In this document: piece after piece, positions 18,853 through 27,774 of the stretch | Position numbering within the stretch: position 1 is the first letter of the stretch | Layout: every line of letters begins with the position of its first letter | DNA from: Lachnospiraceae bacterium | GTDB taxonomy: Bacteria; Bacillota; Clostridia; Lachnospirales; Lachnospiraceae | Length of the DNA: 64,000 bases | NCBI GenBank assembly: GCA_015056925.1 | Contig: SVFJ01000003.1 | Coordinates: forward strand, 22,258 to 86,257 | Direction: 5' to 3' | Notes under the pieces: generated by a model | What the model was told of the DNA's origin: nothing | The model's input: only the letters and a program-made list of their open reading frames with translations | The model's database searches: none | Program-made: the position numbers and the translations under genes

Positions 18853-19833
18853 TTATTCATAATATATTTTTTCTGTGATGGTTGTAATTAATTTATCAGC
18901 TATCATCTTTCGACCCTCACTGTTTGGATATGTGGAGCTTTCAGTCAGATAAGAATCGGCATTTCCAGCATGAATATTGATTCCCCAGTAGTTATCCAAA
19001 TAGGTGACATTTTTTTGAACGGCAATATTCTTAGCAGCAATCATGTAATTGGCAAGAGTAGCATTTGCATCATTTTTGCGGGTGTCGCCGGCTGAGAATG
19101 TTCCATCTTCTTCAGGGTAACAGCAGAAGGTAGGTGACATTACAACAAACTGAATATGCGGATAAGCGTTACGTATCCAGTCTATTCCTTGTGCCAAGGC
19201 TTCAGTATAAACAGTTGAGCGATATGGTGTGGCAACCTCAAGAGTTTCAACCTCACGGCCGGAAAGATAATCTTCAGCACCATAGGAAACTACAACAATA
19301 TCTATAGTGTTAAAGTCTATACCGGATAATAAATCCAATTTGTTAGCAAAGCTTTCGTCAGAAATAGATGCATTATCCAGGCCGAGACGCTGAATTTCGT
19401 ATGTGTTATTCATGATACACATAGCCAGATAATAGAAACTGAATGCATCATTGCCATAAGAACCGTCAAATCCTGTATTTAACGTGGACATGGTAGAGTT
19501 TGCAAAGCTGCAATTATAAACAGTTGCATCGGTTGCTTCCCGGACAAGTGTTGGAATACCGCTTCCGTCGTTGTAATCATATAGTGAGCTGTCTCCCAGC
19601 ATAAGAATGGTAGTTATGCCATCATCTGTATAATTTTCGATTCTGGATGGGGAGACGGTAGCGTAGAAATCTTCTGTTTCCGTATCAAAATCAGCTGCGT
19701 TAAAATCATCGGTCTGAATATCTGCGGATGATTTGTCCCATAGATATAATTTGATAAAGGAGGCACTAAAAAGTATAGTTATAACACTTAGTAAGATAAT
19801 GTGCATTAATGTGCCGGTTGTCATTTTTTTCAT
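18853..19833 (-). CDS. Membrane-anchored SGNH-hydrolase-like protein
   Basis: An N-terminal membrane helix (LMHIILLSVITILFSASFI) is followed by an extracellular domain with LMLGDSSLYDY (GDS block) and VVSYGAEDYL, where the GXND block seems altered to GAED. A C-terminal region NADSYLTESSTYPNSEGRKM lacks the normal DXXH. It is therefore an SGNH-fold protein whose catalytic set may be incomplete. I place the start at ATG 19833, because AAAGGA lies just upstream; a TTG at 19857 would add eight residues. It is alone on the minus strand and shares a terminator with the secreted protein. Confidence 0.72.
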   Translation of the reverse strand: MKKMTTGTLMHIILLSVITILFSASFIKLYLWDKSSADIQTDDFNAADFDTETEDFYATVSPSRIENYTDDGITTILMLGDSSLYDYNDGSGIPTLVREATDATVYNCSFANSTMSTLNTGFDGSYGNDAFSFYYLAMCIMNNTYEIQRLGLDNASISDESFANKLDLLSGIDFNTIDIVVVSYGAEDYLSGREVETLEVATPYRSTVYTEALAQGIDWIRNAYPHIQFVVMSPTFCCYPEEDGTFSAGDTRKNDANATLANYMIAAKNIAVQKNVTYLDNYWGINIHAGNADSYLTESSTYPNSEGRKMIADKLITTITEKIYYE

Positions 19834-19868
19834 ATAATTATGTCCTTTCATATTCAAGTTCTTATTTT

Positions 19869-19897
19869 ATTATATCATAATTACTTTACCGTGTCTT
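19869..19897 (-). promoter_or_regulatory. Minus-strand promoter for the SGNH gene
   Basis: On the minus strand AAGACA (19897-19892) and TATAAT (19874-19869) are 17 bases apart, 36 bases before the preferred start. The -35 match is 4 of 6, the -10 match is perfect. Confidence 0.6.
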
Positions 19898-19953
19898 AAT
19901 AATGTTTAGTATTTACAGATTTTGCAAAAAATATTGGAAATAGGGGAATGGTG

Positions 19954-19982
19954 TTGTATTAAAAGTTTAACTTTGTTATAAT
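19954..19982 (+). promoter_or_regulatory. Promoter of the ABC-export polysaccharide operon
   Basis: TTGTAT (19954-19959) and TATAAT (19977-19982) have a 17-base spacer and lie 40 bases before the GH25 start. It probably drives the first part of the long unit that continues through the rml and ABC transporter genes. Confidence 0.68.
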
Positions 19983-20021
19983 GTTACAAAATTGTTGATT
20001 CACTTAGAATGGGAAACAAAG

Positions 20022-22691
20022 ATGAAAAAGAAAAAAACACATGGATTATTTGGAACAAATAAGAGAAAACTAAAGACAAAAGCACAGAAATTTGTGAATG
20101 AATATGAAGAGTACGAAGAATATGATGAGTATGAAGATGAATACGAAGAAGAGTATTATGAGGAAGAATATTATGAAGAAGAATATTATGATGAGTATGA
20201 ATCTGCATATGAGGATGAGGATGTCGTAGAGCAGATAGAGTTAGATGCACAAATGGCAGAGCAACCGGATGAATCGGAAGTGATAGAGTCAGAAGAGTAT
20301 GACGAATATTACGATGAAGATGAATATTATGATAATGAAGAATACGATGACGAGTATTATGACGATGAGTATTATGACGACGAGTATTATGATGATGAGT
20401 ACTATGATGAGTACGAGCGCCCAAGAGGTATTGTAGGATGGCTTCGTAGTCTGACTGCGTTTGATATCATACTTTGTGTCACAGGTCTTTTTCTGTTGTT
20501 GGCAGGAGGAGCTGTAGCGAGTATGTGGTTTGAAGCGCATGTTGTCGAGGAGCAGATTGAAGCGATTATTCCATTGGGTGAAGAATTGAGTAACGTGGGA
20601 TATATCGGTCAGGATGGTATAGAGTCTTTGGAAGATATTCTTAGAGAACCGGATACTTTACAGACTGAAGAATCAAAAGTAAATGAAACAGGAAAAGAGA
20701 CAACAGAGGTAATAGATGTTTCTGTAAATACATCTGCGAAGGTAAATGTTACATTTACCTCCGCAGAACGGGATTTGAAGATACGTTTCACGGATGCGGC
20801 AACAGGTGAATTGATTACAGGGACTGTCTTCGAGGTAGTACTTACGAATACGAGGGGAAAGTCTTTTACTGTGCAGGATACAGACAAGGATGGTATTATA
20901 TACGCTACCAATGTGAATGCGGGCGATTTTCAAGCGGTCGTTACTTCTACGGATAAGTATAGATTTCCTACTACAGGTCAAACCGTAGTGGTTAAGGACA
21001 AGGTAGAGTATGTAGTTATTAATGTGCAGGATGAGATTAAGACAGAGTCGCAGGTTAATGTAGCCATAGAGGACACAGAGAATCTGGATGCAAAGGAAGA
21101 AGAAGTTATACTGAAGGATACGGTAGAGTGGATAGAATCCGGGAAACAGCTGGTTAGCGGAACAGGAATTTATACTAAGCTTGATAAGCAGAGTATTCCA
21201 GACCCTACACTGACAGCATCAGCAAGCGTTGACAGATTATCTGTCGGAGCATTGGCTGTAACCCTGAATCAATCGGCTCTTAATTTGTTTATAGGAGAAG
21301 AGTATAAGTTAGAGGGAACTACTTATCAGAATTCTCAAGATGGCAACGTCAAGTATGAGTATTCGACAGAGTGGAAGACTTCCAATAAAGATGTTGCTAC
21401 CGTAGAGAATGGTAAGGTAACGGCGAAGGGACAGGGAAGCGCAACAATCAGTTACATTGTAACGAGAAAGACGATTACAACAGTGGAACCTGAGGTGGAG
21501 GAAACAGAGACAGAAACAGAGACATCTGTTGCGGAGGAGACAGAGATAGAAACAGAAACAGCTGCCGCAGAGGAAACGGAGCCGGAAACGGCAGAAGCTG
21601 CAGAATCGGTAACGGATGCCGAAACAGATGGCGCGTCAAAAGCACCATCTGAGGTGGAATCGGACAGTGTTTTGGAGACAGAGGTTAGCTCGGAAGATGT
21701 TTCTAGTGAGCAGGTTGCAGAAATATCTGTAGACAGAATGAATAAAACAGTGACCACAACAGAAACGACAGAAACAGCTACCGCTACCTGTGAAGTGAAA
21801 GTTTCTAACAAGCAGGCTTCAGATGTGAAGACTAAGCTTAAAGATAAAAGTGGAAATCAGGTTTATATTAAAGATAGCAAAGGAAACTATATAGAGGCTG
21901 TTTATGCAGATTATTATACCCAACAAGAGTTTTATATTAAGATTGAACCACAATATTATTATACAGGATGGCAGACAATTAATGGTAAGACATATTTTTA
22001 TGATAAGACGGGAAAGCCGGTTGTAGGAGCGCAGACTATTCAGGGTGTAACCTACAATTTCGGAGCGGATGGAGCAATTCAGACCAATATTAACGGTACT
22101 ACCTTTGGAATTGATGTGTCTAAGCATAATGGCAAGATTGATTGGAAGGCAGTTAAGAGCTCAGGAGTTGATTTTGCTATTATCCGATGTGGTTATCGCG
22201 GTTCTTCCACAGGTGTGATGATTGAAGACCCGAAGTTCCGTGAGAATATAAAAGGAGCAACAGATGCGGGCATCAAAGTTGGTATTTACTTCTTTTCGCA
22301 GGCGGTAGATGAAGTTGAGGCGGTTAAAGAAGCATCTATGGCAGTTAGTCTTGCTAAGGGGTATAACCTGGCATATCCAATATTTATCGATACGGAGTCT
22401 AGCGGAGGAAGAGGAGATAAGATTAGTAAGGAGGCAAGGACTGCAGTGGTAAATGCATTTTGTAAGACGGTGCAGGATGCAGGTTATCTGGCAGGCGTAT
22501 ACTCTTCCAAGACATGGTATGAGAAGTATCTGGATGTATCTGGGTTTGGAAGCTATAAGATATGGCTGGCTCACTATGCAGAGGTCCCTAATTATAGCGG
22601 CAGATTTGATATGTGGCAGTATTCCTGTAAGGGAACAATTAGCGGTATTAGCGGAAAGGTTGATTTGAATTACAGCTATTTGGGCTATTAA
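20022..22691 (+). CDS. TM-anchored GH25 lysozyme with acidic cytoplasmic tail
   Basis: This protein has 889 residues. The first 18 are basic, then about 120 residues are almost only Glu, Asp and Tyr. A membrane helix at about 146-168 places that tail inside the cell and the rest outside. Outside come a CnaB/SpaA-like domain (about 248-333), a Big_2-like Ig domain (about 410-490), a Glu/Thr-rich linker, two cell-wall-binding repeats (GWQTINGKTYFYDKTGKP) and a C-terminal GH25 muramidase domain with FGIDVSKHNG and FIDTESS, the catalytic Asp and Asp/Glu residues. It would cut peptidoglycan near the export site. ATG 20022 is preferred to TTG 19992. Confidence 0.88.
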   Translation: MKKKKTHGLFGTNKRKLKTKAQKFVNEYEEYEEYDEYEDEYEEEYYEEEYYEEEYYDEYESAYEDEDVVEQIELDAQMAEQPDESEVIESEEYDEYYDEDEYYDNEEYDDEYYDDEYYDDEYYDDEYYDEYERPRGIVGWLRSLTAFDIILCVTGLFLLLAGGAVASMWFEAHVVEEQIEAIIPLGEELSNVGYIGQDGIESLEDILREPDTLQTEESKVNETGKETTEVIDVSVNTSAKVNVTFTSAERDLKIRFTDAATGELITGTVFEVVLTNTRGKSFTVQDTDKDGIIYATNVNAGDFQAVVTSTDKYRFPTTGQTVVVKDKVEYVVINVQDEIKTESQVNVAIEDTENLDAKEEEVILKDTVEWIESGKQLVSGTGIYTKLDKQSIPDPTLTASASVDRLSVGALAVTLNQSALNLFIGEEYKLEGTTYQNSQDGNVKYEYSTEWKTSNKDVATVENGKVTAKGQGSATISYIVTRKTITTVEPEVEETETETETSVAEETEIETETAAAEETEPETAEAAESVTDAETDGASKAPSEVESDSVLETEVSSEDVSSEQVAEISVDRMNKTVTTTETTETATATCEVKVSNKQASDVKTKLKDKSGNQVYIKDSKGNYIEAVYADYYTQQEFYIKIEPQYYYTGWQTINGKTYFYDKTGKPVVGAQTIQGVTYNFGADGAIQTNINGTTFGIDVSKHNGKIDWKAVKSSGVDFAIIRCGYRGSSTGVMIEDPKFRENIKGATDAGIKVGIYFFSQAVDEVEAVKEASMAVSLAKGYNLAYPIFIDTESSGGRGDKISKEARTAVVNAFCKTVQDAGYLAGVYSSKTWYEKYLDVSGFGSYKIWLAHYAEVPNYSGRFDMWQYSCKGTISGISGKVDLNYSYLGY

Positions 22692-22760
22692 CTTGCAAAA
22701 TGTTGCATTTTAGGCTAATATGTATGCAGATATAAACGAAATACGGAGGCAGAGAAACGG

Positions 22761-23855
22761 ATGAATCAGACAGGGGTAAGAACTTATCTTGTAACAGGTG
22801 GAGCAGGATTTATTGGTTCTAATTATATTCATTATATGTTTAAGAAGTATGGCGATGCCATCAGAATTATCAATGTAGATGTATTGACTTATGCAGGTAA
22901 TTTAGAGAATCTCAAAGCAGTTGAGGATAGAGATAATTACACATTCGTTAAGGCGGATATCACAGATAAGGAAGCGATTTCCAAGATATTTGCAGAGAAC
23001 GACATAGACAGAGTAGTACACTTTGCGGCAGAGAGTCATGTGGATAGAAGTATCCGTAATCCGGAGGTGTTTGTACAGACAAACGTACTTGGTACAGCAG
23101 TTATGCTGAACTGTGCGAAGGCGGCATGGGAGTTGCCGGATGGCAGCTTCAAGGAGGGGAAGAAGTTCCTTCATGTATCAACAGATGAGGTATATGGTTC
23201 GCTTCCTGATGATGAGAATGCATTCTTCTATGAGACAACACCATATGACCCACATAGCCCATATTCAGCAAGCAAAGCATCTTCAGATATGCTTGTAAAG
23301 GCGTATATGGATACTTATAAATTCCCGGCGAACATTACAAACTGTTCTAATAATTACGGACCATATCAGTTCCCGGAGAAGCTGATTCCATTGATTATTA
23401 ATAATGCATTGCAGGGTAAGAAGCTTCCGGTATACGGTGACGGTAAGAATGTCAGAGACTGGTTGTTTGTAGAAGACCATGCTAAGGCAATCGATATGGT
23501 TCAGGAGAAGGGAAGATTATTTGAGACCTATAATGTAGGTGGTCATAACGAGAAGCAGAATATTCAGATTATTGAGATTATTCTGGAGACTCTTCAGGAG
23601 ATGCTTCCTGAGAATGACCCGCGAAAGGCGCATGTTTCTAAGGATTTGATTACTTATGTAGAGGACCGTAAGGGACATGACAGAAGATATGCCATTGCAC
23701 CTGATAAGATTAAGGCTGAGATTGGCTGGGAGCCTGAGACCATGTTTGCGGAAGGTATTAAGAAGACCATCGCTTGGTTCTTTGAGAATGAAGAGTGGAT
23801 GAAGAATGTAACAAGTGGTGATTACCAGAAGTATTACGAAGAAATGTATAAATAA
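22761..23855 (+). CDS. rmlB: dTDP-glucose 4,6-dehydratase
   Basis: The protein of 364 residues has the NAD-binding motif TGGAGFIGSNY near the N-terminus, the VHFAAESHVDRSI signature, STDEVYGSL and the catalytic YSASK pair, all typical of RmlB. It converts dTDP-glucose to dTDP-4-keto-6-deoxyglucose, the second step of dTDP-L-rhamnose synthesis, in the cytoplasm. Substrate comes from RmlA, encoded next. The start ATG 22761 follows ACGGAGGCAGAG. The match to the family is strong over the full length. Confidence 0.97.
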   Translation: MNQTGVRTYLVTGGAGFIGSNYIHYMFKKYGDAIRIINVDVLTYAGNLENLKAVEDRDNYTFVKADITDKEAISKIFAENDIDRVVHFAAESHVDRSIRNPEVFVQTNVLGTAVMLNCAKAAWELPDGSFKEGKKFLHVSTDEVYGSLPDDENAFFYETTPYDPHSPYSASKASSDMLVKAYMDTYKFPANITNCSNNYGPYQFPEKLIPLIINNALQGKKLPVYGDGKNVRDWLFVEDHAKAIDMVQEKGRLFETYNVGGHNEKQNIQIIEIILETLQEMLPENDPRKAHVSKDLITYVEDRKGHDRRYAIAPDKIKAEIGWEPETMFAEGIKKTIAWFFENEEWMKNVTSGDYQKYYEEMYK

Positions 23856-23871
23856 GCATAAGCTATTATGT

Positions 23872-23933
23872 GGGGACGTTAAGGTCAGAGGAGGACTGAT
23901 TTTGGCGTTCCCATTCGGCGTGTAATAAATGGG
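23872..23933 (+). promoter_or_regulatory. Structured leader with two exclusive hairpins before rmlA
   Basis: GGGGACG (23872-23878) can pair with CGTTCCC (23906-23912) around an inner TCAG/CTGA stem. The same CCC can instead pair in CCCATT (23910-23915) with AATGGG (23928-23933), just before the AAAGGAG ribosome site of rmlA. The two folds exclude each other, as in attenuators. No ligand or factor can be named, and it may simply be a processing site. Confidence 0.35.
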
Positions 23934-23954
23934 AGAGAAGAAAAGGAGAAACAG

Positions 23955-24833
23955 ATGAAAGGTATTATTTTAGCAGGAGGTTCGGGTACAAGATTGTATC
24001 CTTTAACAAAAGCAATTTCAAAGCAGATTATGCCGGTGTACGATAAGCCAATGATTTATTATCCATTGTCAACATTGATGCTTGCAGGGATTAGAGAGGT
24101 ATTAATTATTTCTACACCAAGAGATTTGCCGGTATTTCAGGAGTTACTGGGAGATGGTTCACAGCTTGGAATGCGCTTTGAATATGCGATTCAGGAGCAG
24201 CCAAGAGGTTTGGCAGATGCATTTATTATAGGTGAGGAGTTTATTGGTGAGGATGCGGTAGCACTTGTGTTGGGAGATAATATCTTCTACGGACAGAGCT
24301 TTTCTAAGCTTCTTAGAACGGTTGCTGAGCGAACAGAGAAGGAAGAGGGCGCAACGATTTTTGGTTATTATGTAAGAGACCCAAGAGAGTATGGCGTAGT
24401 TGAATTTGATGAGAATGGTAATGCGTTATCTATTGAAGAGAAGCCAGAGAATCCAAAGAGTAATTATGCAGTACCCGGCTTGTATTTCTATGACAACAGT
24501 GTTATTGAGATTGCTAAAAATGTAAAGCCTTCTGCTCGTGGAGAGATAGAAATTACAAGTGTAAATAACGAATACCTTAACAGAGGTAATCTTAAGGTTG
24601 AAACTATGGGACGTGGGTTTGCATGGCTTGATACAGGTAATCATGATATGCTTCTTGCGGCAGCAGATTTTGTTTCTGCGTTCCAGAAGAGACAGGGACT
24701 TTACATTTCGTGTATTGAAGAGATTGCGTACAAGCGTGGTTTTATTAATAAAGAGCAGTTGATTGAACTGGCACAACCGTTGTTGAAGACAGAATATGGA
24801 AAATACTTGGTAGAGGTTGCAAATGGACTCTAA
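23955..24833 (+). CDS. rmlA: Glucose-1-phosphate thymidylyltransferase
   Basis: The 292-residue protein opens with the nucleotidyltransferase motif [17 protein letters not shown], followed by [16 protein letters not shown] and [10 protein letters not shown], which are diagnostic of RmlA. It makes dTDP-glucose from glucose-1-phosphate and dTTP, the entry to dTDP-rhamnose. Glucose-1-phosphate may come from the phosphoglucomutase at 37.5 kb. A good AAAAGGAG site precedes ATG 23955. Its 3' end overlaps the second GH25 gene by 11 bases, coupling nucleotide-sugar synthesis to a wall hydrolase. Confidence 0.97.
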   Translation: MKGIILAGGSGTRLYPLTKAISKQIMPVYDKPMIYYPLSTLMLAGIREVLIISTPRDLPVFQELLGDGSQLGMRFEYAIQEQPRGLADAFIIGEEFIGEDAVALVLGDNIFYGQSFSKLLRTVAERTEKEEGATIFGYYVRDPREYGVVEFDENGNALSIEEKPENPKSNYAVPGLYFYDNSVIEIAKNVKPSARGEIEITSVNNEYLNRGNLKVETMGRGFAWLDTGNHDMLLAAADFVSAFQKRQGLYISCIEEIAYKRGFINKEQLIELAQPLLKTEYGKYLVEVANGL

Positions 24834-26124
24834 GACGAAAAGAATTACCATATTACTTCTGAGTTTGGTTATTCTATTAGTGGTAGGTGCGATTGTATTA
24901 GTCAATTATCAGGAGCTTATTGGTAAAAAAGGTGTAAATGGTGAGGAAAATGCTCCGGTATATCAGAATATGGAGCAGGAGGCAGACGGAAAGGTGAAAG
25001 GTGCTGATTTATCAGCGTTTATGCAGGATAATACCTTTTTTGATGCAGAGGAAAAGATATATGACGGTATTGTACAGGTTGTAGAAGAAACACAGGAAGC
25101 AGACGCATCGATGGCAGAGCTTACGATGATGGCAACCTCTATAGAGCGTGATATTCGTGTAAGGATTGTAGATAAGACGGGGAATATGGTAAAGGGACAT
25201 GCCTTTAGAATCAGTGTAGAAGGTGTGGGGACCTATATGGATATGGATGAAGATGGTATTATCTACGTGTCCGGACTTAAGGCTGGAGATTATAAGATTA
25301 TTATGCAGGAGCAGGAGGGCTTTGATGAGGTGGCAGCACCATTATCTGTCTCTGTTAAGGCAAATATTACTTATACTCCGGTGGAAGATATTGATTACCT
25401 GATTAAGGCAGAGTCTGAGATTGATACAGAGTCTGAAGATACAGATGCCAATGATGTACAGGATAAGGATGCAGATGAGACGCAGTATACGAAGCTGTTA
25501 GATACAGATGCTGATGGTGCTCCGATTCAGCTTGGGATTGATGTTTCCAAGTGGCAAAAGGAGATTGACTGGGAGCTTGTGGCAGCAGAGGGTGTGGATT
25601 TTGCGATTATCAGATGTGGATATCGTGGTTCATCCTCAGGCTATCTTGTGGAAGACCCTTACTTTGCGCAGAATATTAAGGAAGCAACCGAGGCAGGTAT
25701 TAAGGTTGGTGTTTATTTCTTTACGCAGGCTGTCAGCACGGTAGAAGCAGTAGAGGAAGCAAGTATGGTAATCAGCCTTTTGGGTGATTATGCATTAGAT
25801 TATCCTATTTTTATTGATACAGAGGGTGCAGGTGGTGCCGGAAGAGCTGATGGGCTTGATGTAGAGACTAGGACTGCAGTTTGCGAGACCTTCTGCAAGA
25901 CGATTGAGAATGCAGGTTATGAAGCCGGTGTATATGCCAGCCGTTCATGGTATTATACCATGTTAAATACGGATAAGATTAATGATTATACAATTTGGCT
26001 TGCTGAATACAGACAAACACCGCTTTACGATGACCACTACGAGATGTGGCAATATACTTCCAAGGGAAGTGTTGCAGGTATCGAGGGCAATGTAGATTTG
26101 AATGTAAGCTATTTGGGCTATTAA
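24823..26124 (+). CDS. TM-anchored GH25 lysozyme, second copy
   Basis: This 433-residue paralog of the enzyme at 20.0 kb has a short cytoplasmic N-terminus, a membrane helix (about 7-29), an acidic linker, a CnaB/SpaA-like domain (about 110-186) and a GH25 domain (about 236-432). The GH25 domain has [22 protein letters not shown] and FIDTEGAGG. It lacks the acidic tail, Big_2 domain and wall-binding repeats of its partner. It should cleave the glycan strand of peptidoglycan outside the membrane. ATG 24823 lies inside the end of rmlA, 7 bases after AGAGG; a TTG at 24817 is rejected. A hairpin follows the gene. Confidence 0.88.
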   Translation: MDSKTKRITILLLSLVILLVVGAIVLVNYQELIGKKGVNGEENAPVYQNMEQEADGKVKGADLSAFMQDNTFFDAEEKIYDGIVQVVEETQEADASMAELTMMATSIERDIRVRIVDKTGNMVKGHAFRISVEGVGTYMDMDEDGIIYVSGLKAGDYKIIMQEQEGFDEVAAPLSVSVKANITYTPVEDIDYLIKAESEIDTESEDTDANDVQDKDADETQYTKLLDTDADGAPIQLGIDVSKWQKEIDWELVAAEGVDFAIIRCGYRGSSSGYLVEDPYFAQNIKEATEAGIKVGVYFFTQAVSTVEAVEEASMVISLLGDYALDYPIFIDTEGAGGAGRADGLDVETRTAVCETFCKTIENAGYEAGVYASRSWYYTMLNTDKINDYTIWLAEYRQTPLYDDHYEMWQYTSKGSVAGIEGNVDLNVSYLGY

Positions 26125-26131
26125 TACGAAA

Positions 26132-26169
26132 AAAACTTATATCGAAGATTTTCGTAAATTATAAGTTTT
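26132..26169 (+). other. Intercistronic hairpin between GH25 and rmlC
   Basis: AAAACTTATA (26132-26141) is the inverted complement of TATAAGTTTT (26160-26169). There is no T-run after the stem apart from its own 3' arm, so this is at best a weak terminator or an mRNA-processing or stabilising stem inside the operon. Confidence 0.5.
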
Positions 26170-26188
26170 ATGAGATGATGGAGGAAAT

Positions 26189-26746
26189 ATGGGAAAGATT
26201 ACAGTGGAAACATGTGAAATAGAAGGATTAAAAATTATTACACCAACCGTGTTTGGTGACAGCAGAGGATATTTTATGGAGTCTTATAATTACAATGACT
26301 TCAAGGAGGCAGGAATTGACCATGTATTTGTACAGGATAATCAGTCTGCATCTAAGAAGGGTGTATTAAGGGGACTTCATTTTCAGAAGAATTTCCCACA
26401 GGATAAGCTGGTTCGCGTGATTAAGGGTGAAGTTTATGATGTGGCAGTAGATTTAAGAGAAGGTTCTGCGACTTACGGTAAGTGGTATGGAGTATTATTA
26501 TCAGAAGAGAATAAGAAGCAGTTCTTCATTCCAAAGGGATTTGCACACGGTTTCTTAGTATTATCTGATTATGCAGAGTTCTGCTATAAGTGTACGGATT
26601 TTTATCATCCAAATGACGAGGGCGGTCTGTTATGGAGTGACCCTGATATCGGTGTTGAGTGGCCGATTCCGGAGGGAATGGAGCTTACTTTATCAGAGAA
26701 GGATATGAACTGGAGCGGTATCAAAGCATATACAGAAGGGAAATAG
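26189..26746 (+). CDS. rmlC: dTDP-4-dehydrorhamnose 3,5-epimerase
   Basis: The 185-residue cupin-fold protein has RmlC hallmarks: TPTVFGDSRGYFMESYN near the N-terminus, SKKGVLRGLHFQ with the catalytic His, VYDVAVDLREGSATYGKW, and FIPKGFAHGFLVLSD. It epimerises dTDP-4-keto-6-deoxyglucose at C3 and C5. The last enzyme, RmlD, is not found in this window, so the end product may be finished by a gene elsewhere. ATGGAGGAAAT gives the ribosome site and ATG 26189 the start. The ABC permease gene follows after 7 bases. Confidence 0.96.
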   Translation: MGKITVETCEIEGLKIITPTVFGDSRGYFMESYNYNDFKEAGIDHVFVQDNQSASKKGVLRGLHFQKNFPQDKLVRVIKGEVYDVAVDLREGSATYGKWYGVLLSEENKKQFFIPKGFAHGFLVLSDYAEFCYKCTDFYHPNDEGGLLWSDPDIGVEWPIPEGMELTLSEKDMNWSGIKAYTEGK

Positions 26747-26753
26747 TCTTTCG

Positions 26754-27749
26754 ATGAAAGCAGGATTATCTAAGAGAACGAATAAAATAATAGTGACTGC
26801 GATTGCATTTATTTTTGCAGTGGTCATTGTATTACATCATAATCCTTTGGCTGTTCAGCAGGAGGAGAATGTAAAGAAAGCAATTGCATGTGTGATTATT
26901 GCAGCTGCAGTGGCAGTATTCTGGCGTTTTTATGACAGGATAGTATCTTTGCCCGTAGAGCTTTGGCAGTCCAGACATTTGATATGGAAGCTTGCCAAGA
27001 ATGACTTTAAGAACAGATATGCGGGGTCTTATCTTGGAAGAATTTGGGCATTTGTGCAGCCGGTTGTGACAGTGGTTTTATACTGGTTTGTCTTTGACTA
27101 TATTATGAATGCCAAGAAGGAGTTTTTGTCACAGGGGATAGATGTTCCGTATTTGCTTTGGTTGATGGCAGGACTGGTTCCGTGGTTTTATTGCACAGAG
27201 GCCATTAATAACGGAATGACTTCTCTTTTGGAGTACAGTTATCTGGTAAAGAAGGTTGTATTTAAGATTAGTATTATTCCAATTATCAAGATTATTGCAG
27301 CGACATTTACACACCTATTTTTTGTGTGTTTCATGCTTGTAGTATATTTTGTGTATGGGTACGAACCGAGTATTTATCTGATACAGTTGCCATATTACAC
27401 ATTTTGTATGTTTATGATTGTGCTTGCAATCAGTTACTCAACTTGTGCCATTGTAATATTCTTTAGGGATTTGACACAGATTGTAGGTATTGTGTTGCAG
27501 ATTGGTATGTGGGCAACACCGATTCTTTGGAATATAAATAGATTTGAGAATCCGTTGGTACAGACCATCATCAAAATTAATCCATTCTTTTATATTGTAA
27601 ATGGTTATCGTAGTGCTATGTATGAGAAGACTTGGTTTTGGCAGGATTTTTATTCTACAATGTATTTTTGGATTGTAACAGTAGTTTTATTTGGTATTGG
27701 AGCAATTATTTTCCGCAGATTGAAGGTACATTTTGCTGATGTGCTGTAA
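26754..27749 (+). CDS. ABC-2 type polysaccharide exporter permease (TagG/Wzm-like)
   Basis: The C-terminal 265 residues are a classical ABC-2 permease with LIWKLAKNDFKNRYAGSYLG, then FVQPVVTVVLYWFVFDYI and six helices, as in TagG and Wzm, which export teichoic acid or O-polysaccharide attached to undecaprenyl pyrophosphate. An additional N-terminal part of about 65 residues has two more predicted helices (about 12-26 and 43-58), which is unusual for the family. It is followed by its ATPase gene after 25 bases. The substrate is inferred to be the rhamnose-type polymer built by the GT2 genes downstream. Confidence 0.92.
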   Translation: MKAGLSKRTNKIIVTAIAFIFAVVIVLHHNPLAVQQEENVKKAIACVIIAAAVAVFWRFYDRIVSLPVELWQSRHLIWKLAKNDFKNRYAGSYLGRIWAFVQPVVTVVLYWFVFDYIMNAKKEFLSQGIDVPYLLWLMAGLVPWFYCTEAINNGMTSLLEYSYLVKKVVFKISIIPIIKIIAATFTHLFFVCFMLVVYFVYGYEPSIYLIQLPYYTFCMFMIVLAISYSTCAIVIFFRDLTQIVGIVLQIGMWATPILWNINRFENPLVQTIIKINPFFYIVNGYRSAMYEKTWFWQDFYSTMYFWIVTVVLFGIGAIIFRRLKVHFADVL

Positions 27750-27774
27750 TGTGTGGATTTATGGAGATTAAGAT

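Noticed and set aside
19984..20424. Minus-strand His-rich open frame
   Set aside because: It is the reverse of the Glu/Asp/Tyr-coding repeat in the GH25 gene (ATATTC and ATCATA give His and Tyr/Ile codons); no ribosome site or promoter supports it.
21452..21811. Minus-strand Ser/Val-rich open frame
   Set aside because: Shadow of the Glu/Thr-rich linker in the GH25 gene; low complexity and no start signals.
23856..23954. Riboswitch of a known class before rmlA
   Set aside because: The hairpins do not match any riboswitch consensus I recognise; kept only as a structured leader.
24426..24905. Minus-strand frame across rmlA and the GH25 start
   Set aside because: Contained in confident rmlA coding sequence; composition is not gene-like.
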